From assembly GCA_003136655.1 (NCBI GenBank), contig PLFC01000034.1, positions 41,693 to 88,949 on the forward strand: a stretch of 47,257 nucleotides of DNA, given 5' to 3'. Within the stretch, counting starts at the first letter, position 1. Each line of letters starts with the position of its first letter. Source of the DNA: Vulcanimicrobiota bacterium. Lineage in GTDB: Bacteria; Vulcanimicrobiota; Vulcanimicrobiia; Vulcanimicrobiales; Vulcanimicrobiaceae. This document shows, piece after piece, positions 16,698-24,660 of the stretch. The notes below the pieces were generated by a model. The model made no database searches. It saw only the letters and a list, made by a program, of their open reading frames with translations, and was not told where the DNA came from. Position numbers and translations under genes: made by a program.

Positions 16698-17713
16698 GCG
16701 TCGATCACCTCACCTCGCGCCGCACTTTCCTGGGCGCCGCCGCGCTGACGGTTGCTGCAGCGCAATTCGCCGAAGCCGGGCCGGCCACGGCTGGCGCCGC
16801 GGGCGGCTCGGCCGCAGCAACGTTCGCGAACCCGCGACAGATCGACGCCGGCCTTCTCAATATTGGATACGTCGAGGCCGGCCCGGCCGGTGGCACCCCC
16901 GTCATCTTGTTGCACGGCTGGCCATACGACGTGCACAGCTACGTCGACGTCGTGCCCATCCTCGCCGCGGCCGGGTATCGGGTGATCGTGCCCTATCTGC
17001 GCGGCTTCGGCTCGACGCGCTTCCTCTCGGACTCAACGTTTCGCAACGGTCAGCAGGCCGTCGTCGGGCTCGACGTCATCGCGTTGCTGGATGCGTTGAA
17101 GATCGACAGGGCGATCGTCGGCGGATTCGACTGGGGCGCGCGCACGGCGTGCGTGGTCGCCGCGCTCTGGCCGGAGCGGTGCAAGGCCATCGTCTCGGTG
17201 AGCGGTTATCTGATCACCAACCTCGCGGCGAACCTGCAGCCTTTGCCGCCGGTCGCCGAACTCGGATGGTGGTACCAATACTACTTTTCAACGGAACGCG
17301 GCGTGATCGGCTACACCCAAAACCGGCGCGACTTCAACCGGCTGATCTGGAAGAACGCCTCTCCGGGCTGGAATTTCGACGATGCAACCTACGCGCGGAC
17401 GGCAGATTCGTTCGACAACCCCGATCACGTGGCGATCGTCATCCACGACTATCGTTACCGGCTCAGTTTGGCGAAGGGCGAGGCGCAGTACGATGCGCTG
17501 GAGGCAAAGCTCAACGCGGCTCCGCCGATCGCCGTTCCGACGATCACGATCGGCAGCGACTTCGACGGCGCCGCCGCAAACGGCGCGGGTTACGCCAAGT
17601 ACTTCACCGGAAAATACGCCCACCGTACGCTGACCGGCATCGGCCACAACGTGCCTCAGGAGGCGCCGAGGGATTTCGCCAAGGCGATCGTCGACGTCGA
17701 CGGTTTTACGTAA
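16694..17713 (+). CDS. Tat-exported alpha/beta hydrolase, epoxide hydrolase/dehalogenase type
   Basis: A 339-residue protein. The N-terminus has a twin-arginine signal (SRRTFLG at 8-14, then AAALTVAAAQ). The hydrolase core has HGWP at 74-77 (oxyanion hole), the nucleophile elbow GGFDWGAR with Asp146 instead of Ser, and a catalytic His318 in GIGHNVPQEAP. Asp as nucleophile is diagnostic for epoxide hydrolases and haloalkane dehalogenases rather than esterases. LRGFGSTRF after strand 4 fits epoxide-hydrolase-like members. The Tat signal implies it folds before export. It is coupled to the AraC gene by ATGA. Confidence 0.87.
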   Translation: MSVDHLTSRRTFLGAAALTVAAAQFAEAGPATAGAAGGSAAATFANPRQIDAGLLNIGYVEAGPAGGTPVILLHGWPYDVHSYVDVVPILAAAGYRVIVPYLRGFGSTRFLSDSTFRNGQQAVVGLDVIALLDALKIDRAIVGGFDWGARTACVVAALWPERCKAIVSVSGYLITNLAANLQPLPPVAELGWWYQYYFSTERGVIGYTQNRRDFNRLIWKNASPGWNFDDATYARTADSFDNPDHVAIVIHDYRYRLSLAKGEAQYDALEAKLNAAPPIAVPTITIGSDFDGAAANGAGYAKYFTGKYAHRTLTGIGHNVPQEAPRDFAKAIVDVDGFT

Positions 17714-17783
17714 CGCAAGCGACTGATCGCAGACGAGTCGTGCGACGCTAGCTGCAGGGACCTTGACATAAGCCGCGGCCCGC

Positions 17784-20120
17784 GTGATGAGCGCGGTTGT
17801 GAAGCGCGCGTTCATGGTTCCGCTCGCGGCCGCATTCCTCGCTGGAACCGCGAGCGCGTTGCTGGGGCTCGGTTTGCCTTTACTCGGCGTCGCCACGATC
17901 GCGTATATCTTCTGCGACGTCGTGCCCGCCGCGACGCGCGCCGGCCTGATGGGTGCGCTCGCGCTCGGCATCGGCCTGGCCGCCGTGCACGGCGAACCGC
18001 CATGGCCTGCAGGCGACGCTCGATCTCGCACGTACCTGGCGGTCGTGCTCGAGCGGTCCGGTGCACTCGACGGCGACGGTGCGATCCTGCGCTTGAGCGA
18101 CGGGCGGCGCGTGAGCGCCTTCATCCCGGGTTCGACGCCGCCTGAGGTCGGCTCGCGCCTGCAACTTCGCGCGCGCTTCGAATCACCCGACGTCGCACGC
18201 AATCCCGGCGAGCCCTCGCCGCGCGAGTTTGCCGCGGAGCGCGGTATTGCCGGACGTCTGACGCACGTCGTCGTCGTCGCGCGCGCACCACCCGACGACC
18301 GTGACGCGTCACTCTGGCTTCCTCGCGCGCGAGCCTGGGCCGGCTCGGTGCTTCGCACGGGTCTCGCCGAGCCATACGCGACGATTCTCGCCGGCGCTTT
18401 GTGGGGTGAACGCGGCGCGCTCCCGCCGGACCTGCGCGCCGAATTCCAGGACACCGGCACCGTGCACATCCTCGTGACTGCCGGCTTGCATCTCGGCGTG
18501 ATCGCCGCGCTCGCGGTATGGATCTTCGAGTTGCTGGGCGCGGGGAGAATCGGCGCCGCGCTTACGGCGATCGGCGTCGTGTGGGCGTATGCGGTCTTCA
18601 GCGGCGCGCATCTGCCCTCGCTGCGGGCGGCGACCATGGCGTCGTTCTGTCTGCTCGCACGCGCCGCGGGCCGTCCGGCCTTCTCGTGGAATGCGTTCGC
18701 ACTGGCGGCGATCGTCGTGACCGCGTTGCGGCCGGCGTCGCTCTTCTCGCTGTCGTTCGCGCTCTCGTTCTCGTGCGTCGGCGCGATCCTACTCTTCGCG
18801 GAACCTTTCACGCATGCGTTCGAACGGCTGCGCGTGCCCGAGTTCGCGAGCGAGGCGCTGGCCTTGACCTGCGCGACGCAGTTGGGCACGTGGCCCTTGA
18901 CCGCGCTCGGCTTTCTCGTGATTGCGCCGTATGCGCCGTTGGCCAATGCACTCGTCGTGCCGGTGGTCGGCGTCGCGATGCTCGTGGGCATCGCCGAACT
19001 GGCCGCAACGCCGATACCGCTACTCGCACAGGCCTGCGCCAACATCGACACGTCGCTGTTGGGCTGGATCGTGGCCGTCGTGCGCACGGTCGGCACCTTG
19101 CCCGGCGCGCACGTCGTCGCGACGCCGCCGCCCGCGTGGGCAATCGGCGCGTACGACATCGCGATGGTGACCGTCGCCGCGCTCGCCGCTCGCGGACGGC
19201 GCATCGCGGCATGCGGCTTGGCCGCCGCCGCAGTCGCGCTCTGTCTTTGGCCGCCGCACGCCGTCTCGCACGATCTGCGCATCACCGCGATCGACGTTGG
19301 ACAAGCGGACTCGTTCCTGATCGAAACGCCTCGCGGCCACACATTCTTGGTGGACGCGGGCGGCAAGCTCGAACGCAACCTCAGCGTAGGCGCTTCCCCG
19401 GCCGAAGCCGTCGGCGAGCGCGTCGTGGTGCCGTTTTTGATCCGGCACGGCATCCATCACCTCGACGGCGTGCTGATCTCGCATCCGCACGGCGATCACG
19501 TCGGCGGACTGCCTCCCGTCCTACGAGTGCTCGGCAGCGGGTTCTTCGCCGACAGCGGACAGACATACGCAGGGCACGCGTACCACGACGCGCTCGACAC
19601 GGCGCGCGAGCGTCGCGTGCCGCTCCTCGAGCCGCGCGGCGGCACCGTCTGGCGCACGGACGACGGCGTAACCTTCCGCTTCTACGCTCCGACGCTGCCG
19701 TTTCTCACGGGCACGCGCAGCGACATCAATAGCAATTCGCTCATCTTCCGCGTCGAGTACGGCAGCTTTCGGATGCTTTTCACCGGCGACGCGGGTTCGG
19801 AAGCCGAGCAACGTCTGCTGGCAAACGGCGTCGACCTGCGCGCCGAGGTACTCAAAGTCGGTCACCACGGTTCGGCGTACGGTTCCACGCCGGAGTTCGT
19901 TCGCGCGGTGTCGCCGCAGATCGCGATCGTTTCCGTCGGGCGCGAGAATCTCTTCGGACACCCCTCGCCGCACACGATCGCCACGTTGGAAAGCGCGGGC
20001 GCGAAGGTCTACCGTACCGATAGTAGCGGCGCCGTTACGATCGCCACCGACGGCACCCGATTCACGGCAACGACGTTCCTCTCATCCAACCCGTCGAGTG
20101 CCGGCGCCGCAAAGCACTGA
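17784..20120 (+). CDS. comEC: ComEC/Rec2 DNA-uptake channel
   Basis: A 778-residue polytopic membrane protein that carries single-stranded DNA across the inner membrane in transformation. It has N-terminal membrane helices, an OB-like DUF4131 segment (~80-165, VVLERSGALDGDGAILRLSDGRR), the Competence core (LAGALWGERGALP, then TGTVHILVTAGLHLGVIAAL and SGAHLPSLRAATMAS) and a C-terminal metallo-beta-lactamase domain starting at TAIDVGQADSFLI. The metal motif is SHPHGDHVGG, with GDAGSEAE and KVGHHGSAYGS later. The domain order and length are those of a complete ComEC. The start is GTG 17784 or ATG 17787. A comEA gene lies 8.7 kb upstream. Confidence 0.95.
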   Translation: MMSAVVKRAFMVPLAAAFLAGTASALLGLGLPLLGVATIAYIFCDVVPAATRAGLMGALALGIGLAAVHGEPPWPAGDARSRTYLAVVLERSGALDGDGAILRLSDGRRVSAFIPGSTPPEVGSRLQLRARFESPDVARNPGEPSPREFAAERGIAGRLTHVVVVARAPPDDRDASLWLPRARAWAGSVLRTGLAEPYATILAGALWGERGALPPDLRAEFQDTGTVHILVTAGLHLGVIAALAVWIFELLGAGRIGAALTAIGVVWAYAVFSGAHLPSLRAATMASFCLLARAAGRPAFSWNAFALAAIVVTALRPASLFSLSFALSFSCVGAILLFAEPFTHAFERLRVPEFASEALALTCATQLGTWPLTALGFLVIAPYAPLANALVVPVVGVAMLVGIAELAATPIPLLAQACANIDTSLLGWIVAVVRTVGTLPGAHVVATPPPAWAIGAYDIAMVTVAALAARGRRIAACGLAAAAVALCLWPPHAVSHDLRITAIDVGQADSFLIETPRGHTFLVDAGGKLERNLSVGASPAEAVGERVVVPFLIRHGIHHLDGVLISHPHGDHVGGLPPVLRVLGSGFFADSGQTYAGHAYHDALDTARERRVPLLEPRGGTVWRTDDGVTFRFYAPTLPFLTGTRSDINSNSLIFRVEYGSFRMLFTGDAGSEAEQRLLANGVDLRAEVLKVGHHGSAYGSTPEFVRAVSPQIAIVSVGRENLFGHPSPHTIATLESAGAKVYRTDSSGAVTIATDGTRFTATTFLSSNPSSAGAAKH

Positions 20121-20236
20121 CCAGAAGCAACGCACGACGTGCAAAAACGGCACCGTCGAGAAGACTGCGATCGAGGCGCCGGGATCGGCCCGCGCGCAGC
20201 GCAAGAGATACCCGCCGAGGGCAGAATCGCCCCCAG

Positions 20237-21727
20237 GTGCGGCTGCGAATCGACACGGCTCGAACTCTCTTCATCGCGCTCGGCTGTCTGAGCGCGATTG
20301 CGTGCGGGGGCAGCGGCGGGTCGAGTTCTACGCCCGTATCGCACGTGACGCCCATCCCCACGCCCAGCCCAGCGCCGACCGCTTCGCCCACGCCGGCTCC
20401 CACGCTCGCGCCGGCGGGCAGCCTGAAACATTTGGTCTTCATCGTTCAAGAGAATCGCTCGTTCGACGAATACTTCGGCACGTATCCCGGCGCAAACGGC
20501 ATCCCCACCTCGCCGCCGTGCCAGATCGATCCCTGGCATCCGAGCGCGTGCGACACGCCGTATCCCAATCACGTCGACAGCAATCAGGGCGGACCGTACA
20601 CCTACCAGTACCAAGTGCAGCAGGTCGACGGCGGCAAGATGGATGGGTTCGTGGCCGCCAAGGAAGCCGAACTCGGTGAGGGCTGCGCGCCCGGCAACGA
20701 CGGCCGGCAGGCGCGCTCGGGCCGCACGCTCGTCGATCCGGAAGTCGGGCGTCGCGTCTCGCCCGGGTGCTCGATCGACGTCATGGGCTATCACGACGGA
20801 ACCGATCTGCCCAATTACTGGGCCTACGCGCGCAACTACGTGCTTCAAGACAACTTCTTCGAGTCGATTCAATCCTGGAGTCTGCCCGCGCACCTCGCGC
20901 TCTTCTCCGGCTGGGCCGCAGTCTGCTCGCAGATCAATCCGCCCAACGTCAACAGTTGCTCGAGCACGACCAACGGCGAGCAGTGGGAGCAGACGGGTCA
21001 GTACGAAATCCCGTACCTCTGGACCGACATCACCTATCTGCTCTACCAGAAGAACATTGCGTGGAAAGCGTATCTCGACGGTGGCTTGGGCTCGCCGATC
21101 GGCGCGCCCTTCGACAAGGTGCAAGGCATCTGGATTCCGCTCGGCGGCTTCGAGACCGTCAACCAGGACGGCCAGTATCTCAACGCCGTGGGCAATACGA
21201 CGACGCAATTTTACTCGGACGCGGCCAACGGTACGTTGCCCCAGGTTTCGTGGGTGCTGCCGAATTACTACGACAGCGAGCATCCGCAAGCGACCATTTC
21301 CGACGGCCAAGCCTACGTGACGGGGCTGATCAACGCCGTCGCAAGCGGCCCCTCGGCGCAATGGAATAGCACCGCGATCTTCCTGGTGTGGGACGACATG
21401 GGCGGCTTCTACGATCACCAGCCGCCGGGTTTCAACTTCGATGCGCTGGGTTTGGGCATGCGCGTTCCGGCCCTGATCATCAGCCCGCTCGCCAAGCGCG
21501 GCTACATCGATCATCAACTCTGCAGCACCGACTGCTACCTCAAACTCATCGAAGACGTCTTCCTCGGCAGCGAACGGATGAGCCAAGCGGGACGCCCCGA
21601 TCCACGACCCGACTATCGCGACCAAGAGAGCGCTTACGGCAGTCTGCTCAACGACTTCAACATCGCCGCACCACCGCGCAAGCCGTTGATTTTGCGGCCC
21701 CATCCCATGACGTTGCTTCATCGATAA
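20237..21727 (+). CDS. Phosphoesterase lipoprotein (phospholipase C / acid phosphatase family)
   Basis: A 496-residue PF04185-type phosphoesterase. The N-terminus is a lipoprotein signal (LFIALGCLSAIAC, lipidated Cys23), then a Ser/Pro/Thr linker with TPSPAPTASPTPAP. The catalytic domain starts at LKHLVFIVQENRSFDEYFGTYPG and includes the second family motif DDMGGFYDHQPPG. Members hydrolyse phospholipids or phosphomonoesters outside the cell. The sequence does not distinguish these activities. A row of 11-bp-period GTTAC repeats begins just after its stop. GTG at 20237 is the start used. Confidence 0.9.
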   Translation: MRLRIDTARTLFIALGCLSAIACGGSGGSSSTPVSHVTPIPTPSPAPTASPTPAPTLAPAGSLKHLVFIVQENRSFDEYFGTYPGANGIPTSPPCQIDPWHPSACDTPYPNHVDSNQGGPYTYQYQVQQVDGGKMDGFVAAKEAELGEGCAPGNDGRQARSGRTLVDPEVGRRVSPGCSIDVMGYHDGTDLPNYWAYARNYVLQDNFFESIQSWSLPAHLALFSGWAAVCSQINPPNVNSCSSTTNGEQWEQTGQYEIPYLWTDITYLLYQKNIAWKAYLDGGLGSPIGAPFDKVQGIWIPLGGFETVNQDGQYLNAVGNTTTQFYSDAANGTLPQVSWVLPNYYDSEHPQATISDGQAYVTGLINAVASGPSAQWNSTAIFLVWDDMGGFYDHQPPGFNFDALGLGMRVPALIISPLAKRGYIDHQLCSTDCYLKLIEDVFLGSERMSQAGRPDPRPDYRDQESAYGSLLNDFNIAAPPRKPLILRPHPMTLLHR

Positions 21728-21728
21728 A

Positions 21729-21779
21729 GTTACGCTCGGGTTACGACGCCTCGACCGGTGACGTTACCGGAACGTTACC
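21729..21779 (+). promoter_or_regulatory. Four GTTAC half sites with 11-bp period (Pho-box-like array)
   Basis: GTTACG occurs at 21729 and 21740, and GTTACC at 21763 and 21774. Each pair is spaced exactly 11 bases and the pairs are 23 apart, so all lie roughly on one face of the helix. Tandem direct repeats of 11-base units are the recognised architecture for PhoB/PhoP-type (OmpR family) response regulators. The array lies 54 bases before the small membrane gene and just after a phosphoesterase gene. Confidence 0.5.
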
Positions 21780-21832
21780 AAAAAGTGTGCGCTCTTTGCG
21801 TAAAGCACCCGGCAGGGTAAACCGATGTACGT

Positions 21833-22207
21833 ATGAACGACGTTGTGGAAGTGCGCATGAACCTGATCCCGAGTTGCATCTACCTGTTGGCGATATTCGC
21901 CGCACTCTGCGGAGCGCTCGCGAAGCGTCGCGCGGTCTTTTCGATTTCGATGCTCCTCGCGATGGGCACCGGAGCGAGCATCGTCGCCGGATCGGTCGAA
22001 CCGCCGCCTGCACCGTCGACCAACGGGCCGAGCGTGAGCTACTCGTGGGACACGCGCACCGGTTGCGAACGGCAAGACGTTCGCGGCACGCTCCGCCTCG
22101 GAAACCTCGAACAGGTCGAGGTCATCGCAGAACCCGACTGCGGGCCATTGGACCGCCACGAGACGCGTCCGATGCCGCTCGCACTGGCACTCCCGGCCGC
22201 CCTCTAG
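21833..22207 (+). CDS. Small hypothetical membrane or exported protein
   Basis: A 124-residue product with two N-terminal hydrophobic stretches (LIPSCIYLLAIFAALCGAL and AVFSISMLLAMGTGASIVAG) separated by AKRR, then a hydrophilic domain with two Cys (RTGCERQD and EPDCGPLD) that could form a disulfide outside the membrane. No family is recognised. ATG at 21833 is taken as the start. ATG at 21857 (MNLIPSC) follows GGAAG and may be the true one. Its likely promoter holds the 11-bp GTTAC repeats, which suggests control by an OmpR/PhoB-type regulator. Confidence 0.6.
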   Translation: MNDVVEVRMNLIPSCIYLLAIFAALCGALAKRRAVFSISMLLAMGTGASIVAGSVEPPPAPSTNGPSVSYSWDTRTGCERQDVRGTLRLGNLEQVEVIAEPDCGPLDRHETRPMPLALALPAAL

Positions 22208-22262
22208 CCGGGGAAGGATTCGCCGGGAACGGTCGCAAGATTTCGCTCGACGGAGGAAACGG

Positions 22263-22757
22263 ATGAGCGATTCAATGCAGCGGCTCGCGGTGACCAGCAC
22301 GACCTTTGCCGATGGTGCGCGGCTGCCGCTCTCGATGGCCTTCGATCCCAGCACGGGCGGCAGCAACCGCTCGCCGCAACTCGCCTGGACGCCGGGGCCC
22401 TCGGGCACGAAGAGTTACGCGATCACCTGCTTCGATCCCGATGCACCGACGACGGTCGGTTGGTGGCACTGGCTGCTCTTCGACATCGATCCGCAGATCG
22501 TCGAACTTGCCGAAGGTGCCGGAGCGCCCGGCGCGCAGCCTCCGGGCAGCGTCCACGGTTACACCGATTTCGGCTTCTCCGGATTCGGGGGCATGGCGCC
22601 GCCGCCGGGCGATCCACCGCACCATTATCTCTTCAACGTCTACGCGCTGGACAAGAAGATCGGCCTGACCGAAACGGCGACGGGCGCATACGTGATGTTT
22701 TCGATCCGCGGCGCAGTGCTCGCCCAGGGCAGAATTACCGGCACGTACAGCCAATAG
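22263..22757 (+). CDS. YbhB/YbcL-family PEBP protein
   Basis: A 164-residue phosphatidylethanolamine-binding-protein homologue (bacterial Raf-kinase-inhibitor-like). The two anion-pocket signatures are present: CFDPDAPTTVGWWHWLLFDI near residues 57-76, and VHGYTDFGFSGFGGMAPPPGD near 97-117. HHYLFNVYALD follows the second. There is no signal peptide, so it is cytoplasmic. The biological role in bacteria is mostly unknown. The ATG is preceded by a strong GGAGG. Confidence 0.92.
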   Translation: MSDSMQRLAVTSTTFADGARLPLSMAFDPSTGGSNRSPQLAWTPGPSGTKSYAITCFDPDAPTTVGWWHWLLFDIDPQIVELAEGAGAPGAQPPGSVHGYTDFGFSGFGGMAPPPGDPPHHYLFNVYALDKKIGLTETATGAYVMFSIRGAVLAQGRITGTYSQ

Positions 22758-22772
22758 CCGGCGCGCGAACGC

Positions 22773-23216
22773 CTACGTCGAGAGCGTCGCCTCGAGCGTG
22801 ATGGGCACCGCCTTGAGCGCTTTGCTCAACGGACACGATTCCTTCGCGTCGCCGGCATATTTCTCGAAATCCGCTTGCGTGATGCCGGGCACGACGCCGG
22901 TCACGGCGAGTGCGATCGAGGTGATCGTGAAGCCGGGACCGTCCTTCGACAACTGCACCTTTGCCGTACTATCGAGCGACGTCGGCGCGTGGCCCGCGCG
23001 CGTGAGCACTGCGCTCAGCGCCATCGTGAAGCAAGCCGCATGCGACGCACCGAGCAGTTCTTCGGGATTCGTTCCCGGGTCGCCGCTGAAGCGCGTGCCG
23101 AAAGAATAGTCGGCGGAGACCTTTCCGCTTTCGGTCGCAATCGATCCGCGCCCGCGCGCGACGTCGCCCTCCCAGTGAATGGAGGCCGACCGGACGATTT
23201 CATCTGGTGGATTCAT
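22773..23216 (-). CDS. OsmC-type peroxiredoxin
   Basis: A 147-residue thiol peroxidase of the OsmC/Ohr family, which reduces organic hydroperoxides. The two redox cysteines are in ASHAACFTMALS and in KESCPLSKALKAVP. The preceding NPEELLGASHA and N-terminal HWEGDVARGRG with FGTRFSGDPGT match OsmC rather than Ohr. The start ATG at 23216 begins MNPPDEIV. It faces the efflux operon across 112 bases that must hold both promoters. Confidence 0.92.
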   Translation of the reverse strand: MNPPDEIVRSASIHWEGDVARGRGSIATESGKVSADYSFGTRFSGDPGTNPEELLGASHAACFTMALSAVLTRAGHAPTSLDSTAKVQLSKDGPGFTITSIALAVTGVVPGITQADFEKYAGDAKESCPLSKALKAVPITLEATLST

Positions 23217-23328
23217 ATCGGTTTCGACGCGAGAAAACGTCCGAGAGTTTCGCGCGTCGTGGCCGATCCTGGGCCTTTCCTTAGAACGTTTTAGCCGGAC
23301 CGCGTTCGGGAAAAACGGCGCCACTACC

Positions 23329-24660
23329 GTGAAGAGAGAAGCGATCGTTCGACGGAGCATATGGTTGCTCTTGAGCCTTTGTACGGGCTGCGGCAACAAG
23401 GCCGAAGCCGCCGCGAAGGCGACGCCGCCTCCGCCGCAGGTGCAGACCGTCGCGGCCCGCGAGGGCAACCTCTCACCCAGCGTGCAGATCGCGGGCGTGA
23501 TCGCGCCCTACCGTCAGGTGGCCGTAACCGCCAACCTCTCCGAACCGCTGGCCGACGTCGATGTGGTCGAGGGTCAGGAGGTTCATGCGGGACAGGTTCT
23601 GGCGCGTCAATTGACCGACGACTTGGAAGCGCAACTCGCGTCGTCGGAGCGGGTGGTTAGCGAAGACGCGGCGCGGTACGCGCAGACCCAATATCAAACG
23701 ACCGCGACCACCGCGCAAAACAACACCGGCGTCACCTCGGCGCAAGATGCGCTGCGCGAGGCGCAAGTGAACCTCGCCGGCGCCCAAACCGACCTTCGGC
23801 GCTACCAGCAGCTCGCGGCCGGCGGATACATCCCGGAGCAGACCCTCGATCAGCAGCGCGTGGTGGTCGCGAGCGACCTTCAAGCGGTCCAGGCTGCGCG
23901 GGCCAATCTGCAGGCTGCCGTGGTGAACGATAGCGCCAACGGCAACGGCCAGAACGCGGGCGCCCAACTGCAAGAGATCGAGGCGGCCCGGCAAGCGGTA
24001 GACGCGGCCCAGGCGACCGTGAATCAGCTCAAGGCCGAGATCGCCCGCGCCGTGATCGTCGCCCCCGTCGACGGCATCGTCGATTCGGTCAATGCGAATC
24101 CGGGCGAGTATCCCTCCGGTCGCCAGCTCTTCACCATCGAGCAGAACAGTCGCGTCTACGCGGTGCTGCCCGCGTCGACGGCGCAGGTGCTCAGCGTGCG
24201 GCGCGGAGCCGCCGCGTCGGTCGAAGTGAACACCAGTTACAGCGCAAACCCCCGCTGGCATAAGGATCGCGGCGTGGTGGATGCGGTGCTCGATCAAGTC
24301 CAGCCGGGCACGACCAACTTCACCGTCAAGGTCCTCGTCGACAACGCCGACCAGCATTTGCACGCGGGCATGCCGGTGAACGGCTACGTGGATCTGCCCA
24401 CGGTGCGCGGCTTGCTGATCCCCGACACGGCCTTCATCGACGACACGCGCACCACCGTCTACACCGTCGACGGCGGCGTCGTGCACCAGAAAGCGGTCGA
24501 CGAAGTCGCCGACGACGGCGCGCAGGCCGTCGTCACCGGCCTCGCCGCCGGAGAGTTGGTGATCAAGAACGTCAACGCGGTGACCGTCGGCAACGGCGAC
24601 CGCGCGCAGCCGGTCGGCGGCGTGCCGAAGAGCACCGCGAGCGAAGCACCGTCTAAATAG
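23329..24660 (+). CDS. RND efflux periplasmic adaptor (membrane fusion protein)
   Basis: A 443-residue HlyD/AcrA-type adaptor. GTG at 23329 starts a short signal sequence ending LCTGCGNK, which may be lipidated. A lipoyl-like half (IAGVIAPYRQVAVTANLSEPLADVDVVEGQEVHAGQVLA) is followed by a long coiled-coil hairpin (~100-240, Gln/Ala-rich, with DALREAQVNLAGAQTDL), the second lipoyl half (IVAPVDGIVDSVNANPGEYPSGRQL) and the beta-barrel (HLHAGMPVNGYVDLP). It links the inner-membrane pump to an outer-membrane channel. No TolC gene is present here. The stop is followed immediately by the pump ATG. Confidence 0.92.
   Translation: MKREAIVRRSIWLLLSLCTGCGNKAEAAAKATPPPPQVQTVAAREGNLSPSVQIAGVIAPYRQVAVTANLSEPLADVDVVEGQEVHAGQVLARQLTDDLEAQLASSERVVSEDAARYAQTQYQTTATTAQNNTGVTSAQDALREAQVNLAGAQTDLRRYQQLAAGGYIPEQTLDQQRVVVASDLQAVQAARANLQAAVVNDSANGNGQNAGAQLQEIEAARQAVDAAQATVNQLKAEIARAVIVAPVDGIVDSVNANPGEYPSGRQLFTIEQNSRVYAVLPASTAQVLSVRRGAAASVEVNTSYSANPRWHKDRGVVDAVLDQVQPGTTNFTVKVLVDNADQHLHAGMPVNGYVDLPTVRGLLIPDTAFIDDTRTTVYTVDGGVVHQKAVDEVADDGAQAVVTGLAAGELVIKNVNAVTVGNGDRAQPVGGVPKSTASEAPSK

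Noticed and set aside
17762-17791. TTGACA at 17763 as the comEC promoter
   Set aside because: No -10 box at the right spacing; the hexamer would put the start site inside the coding region.
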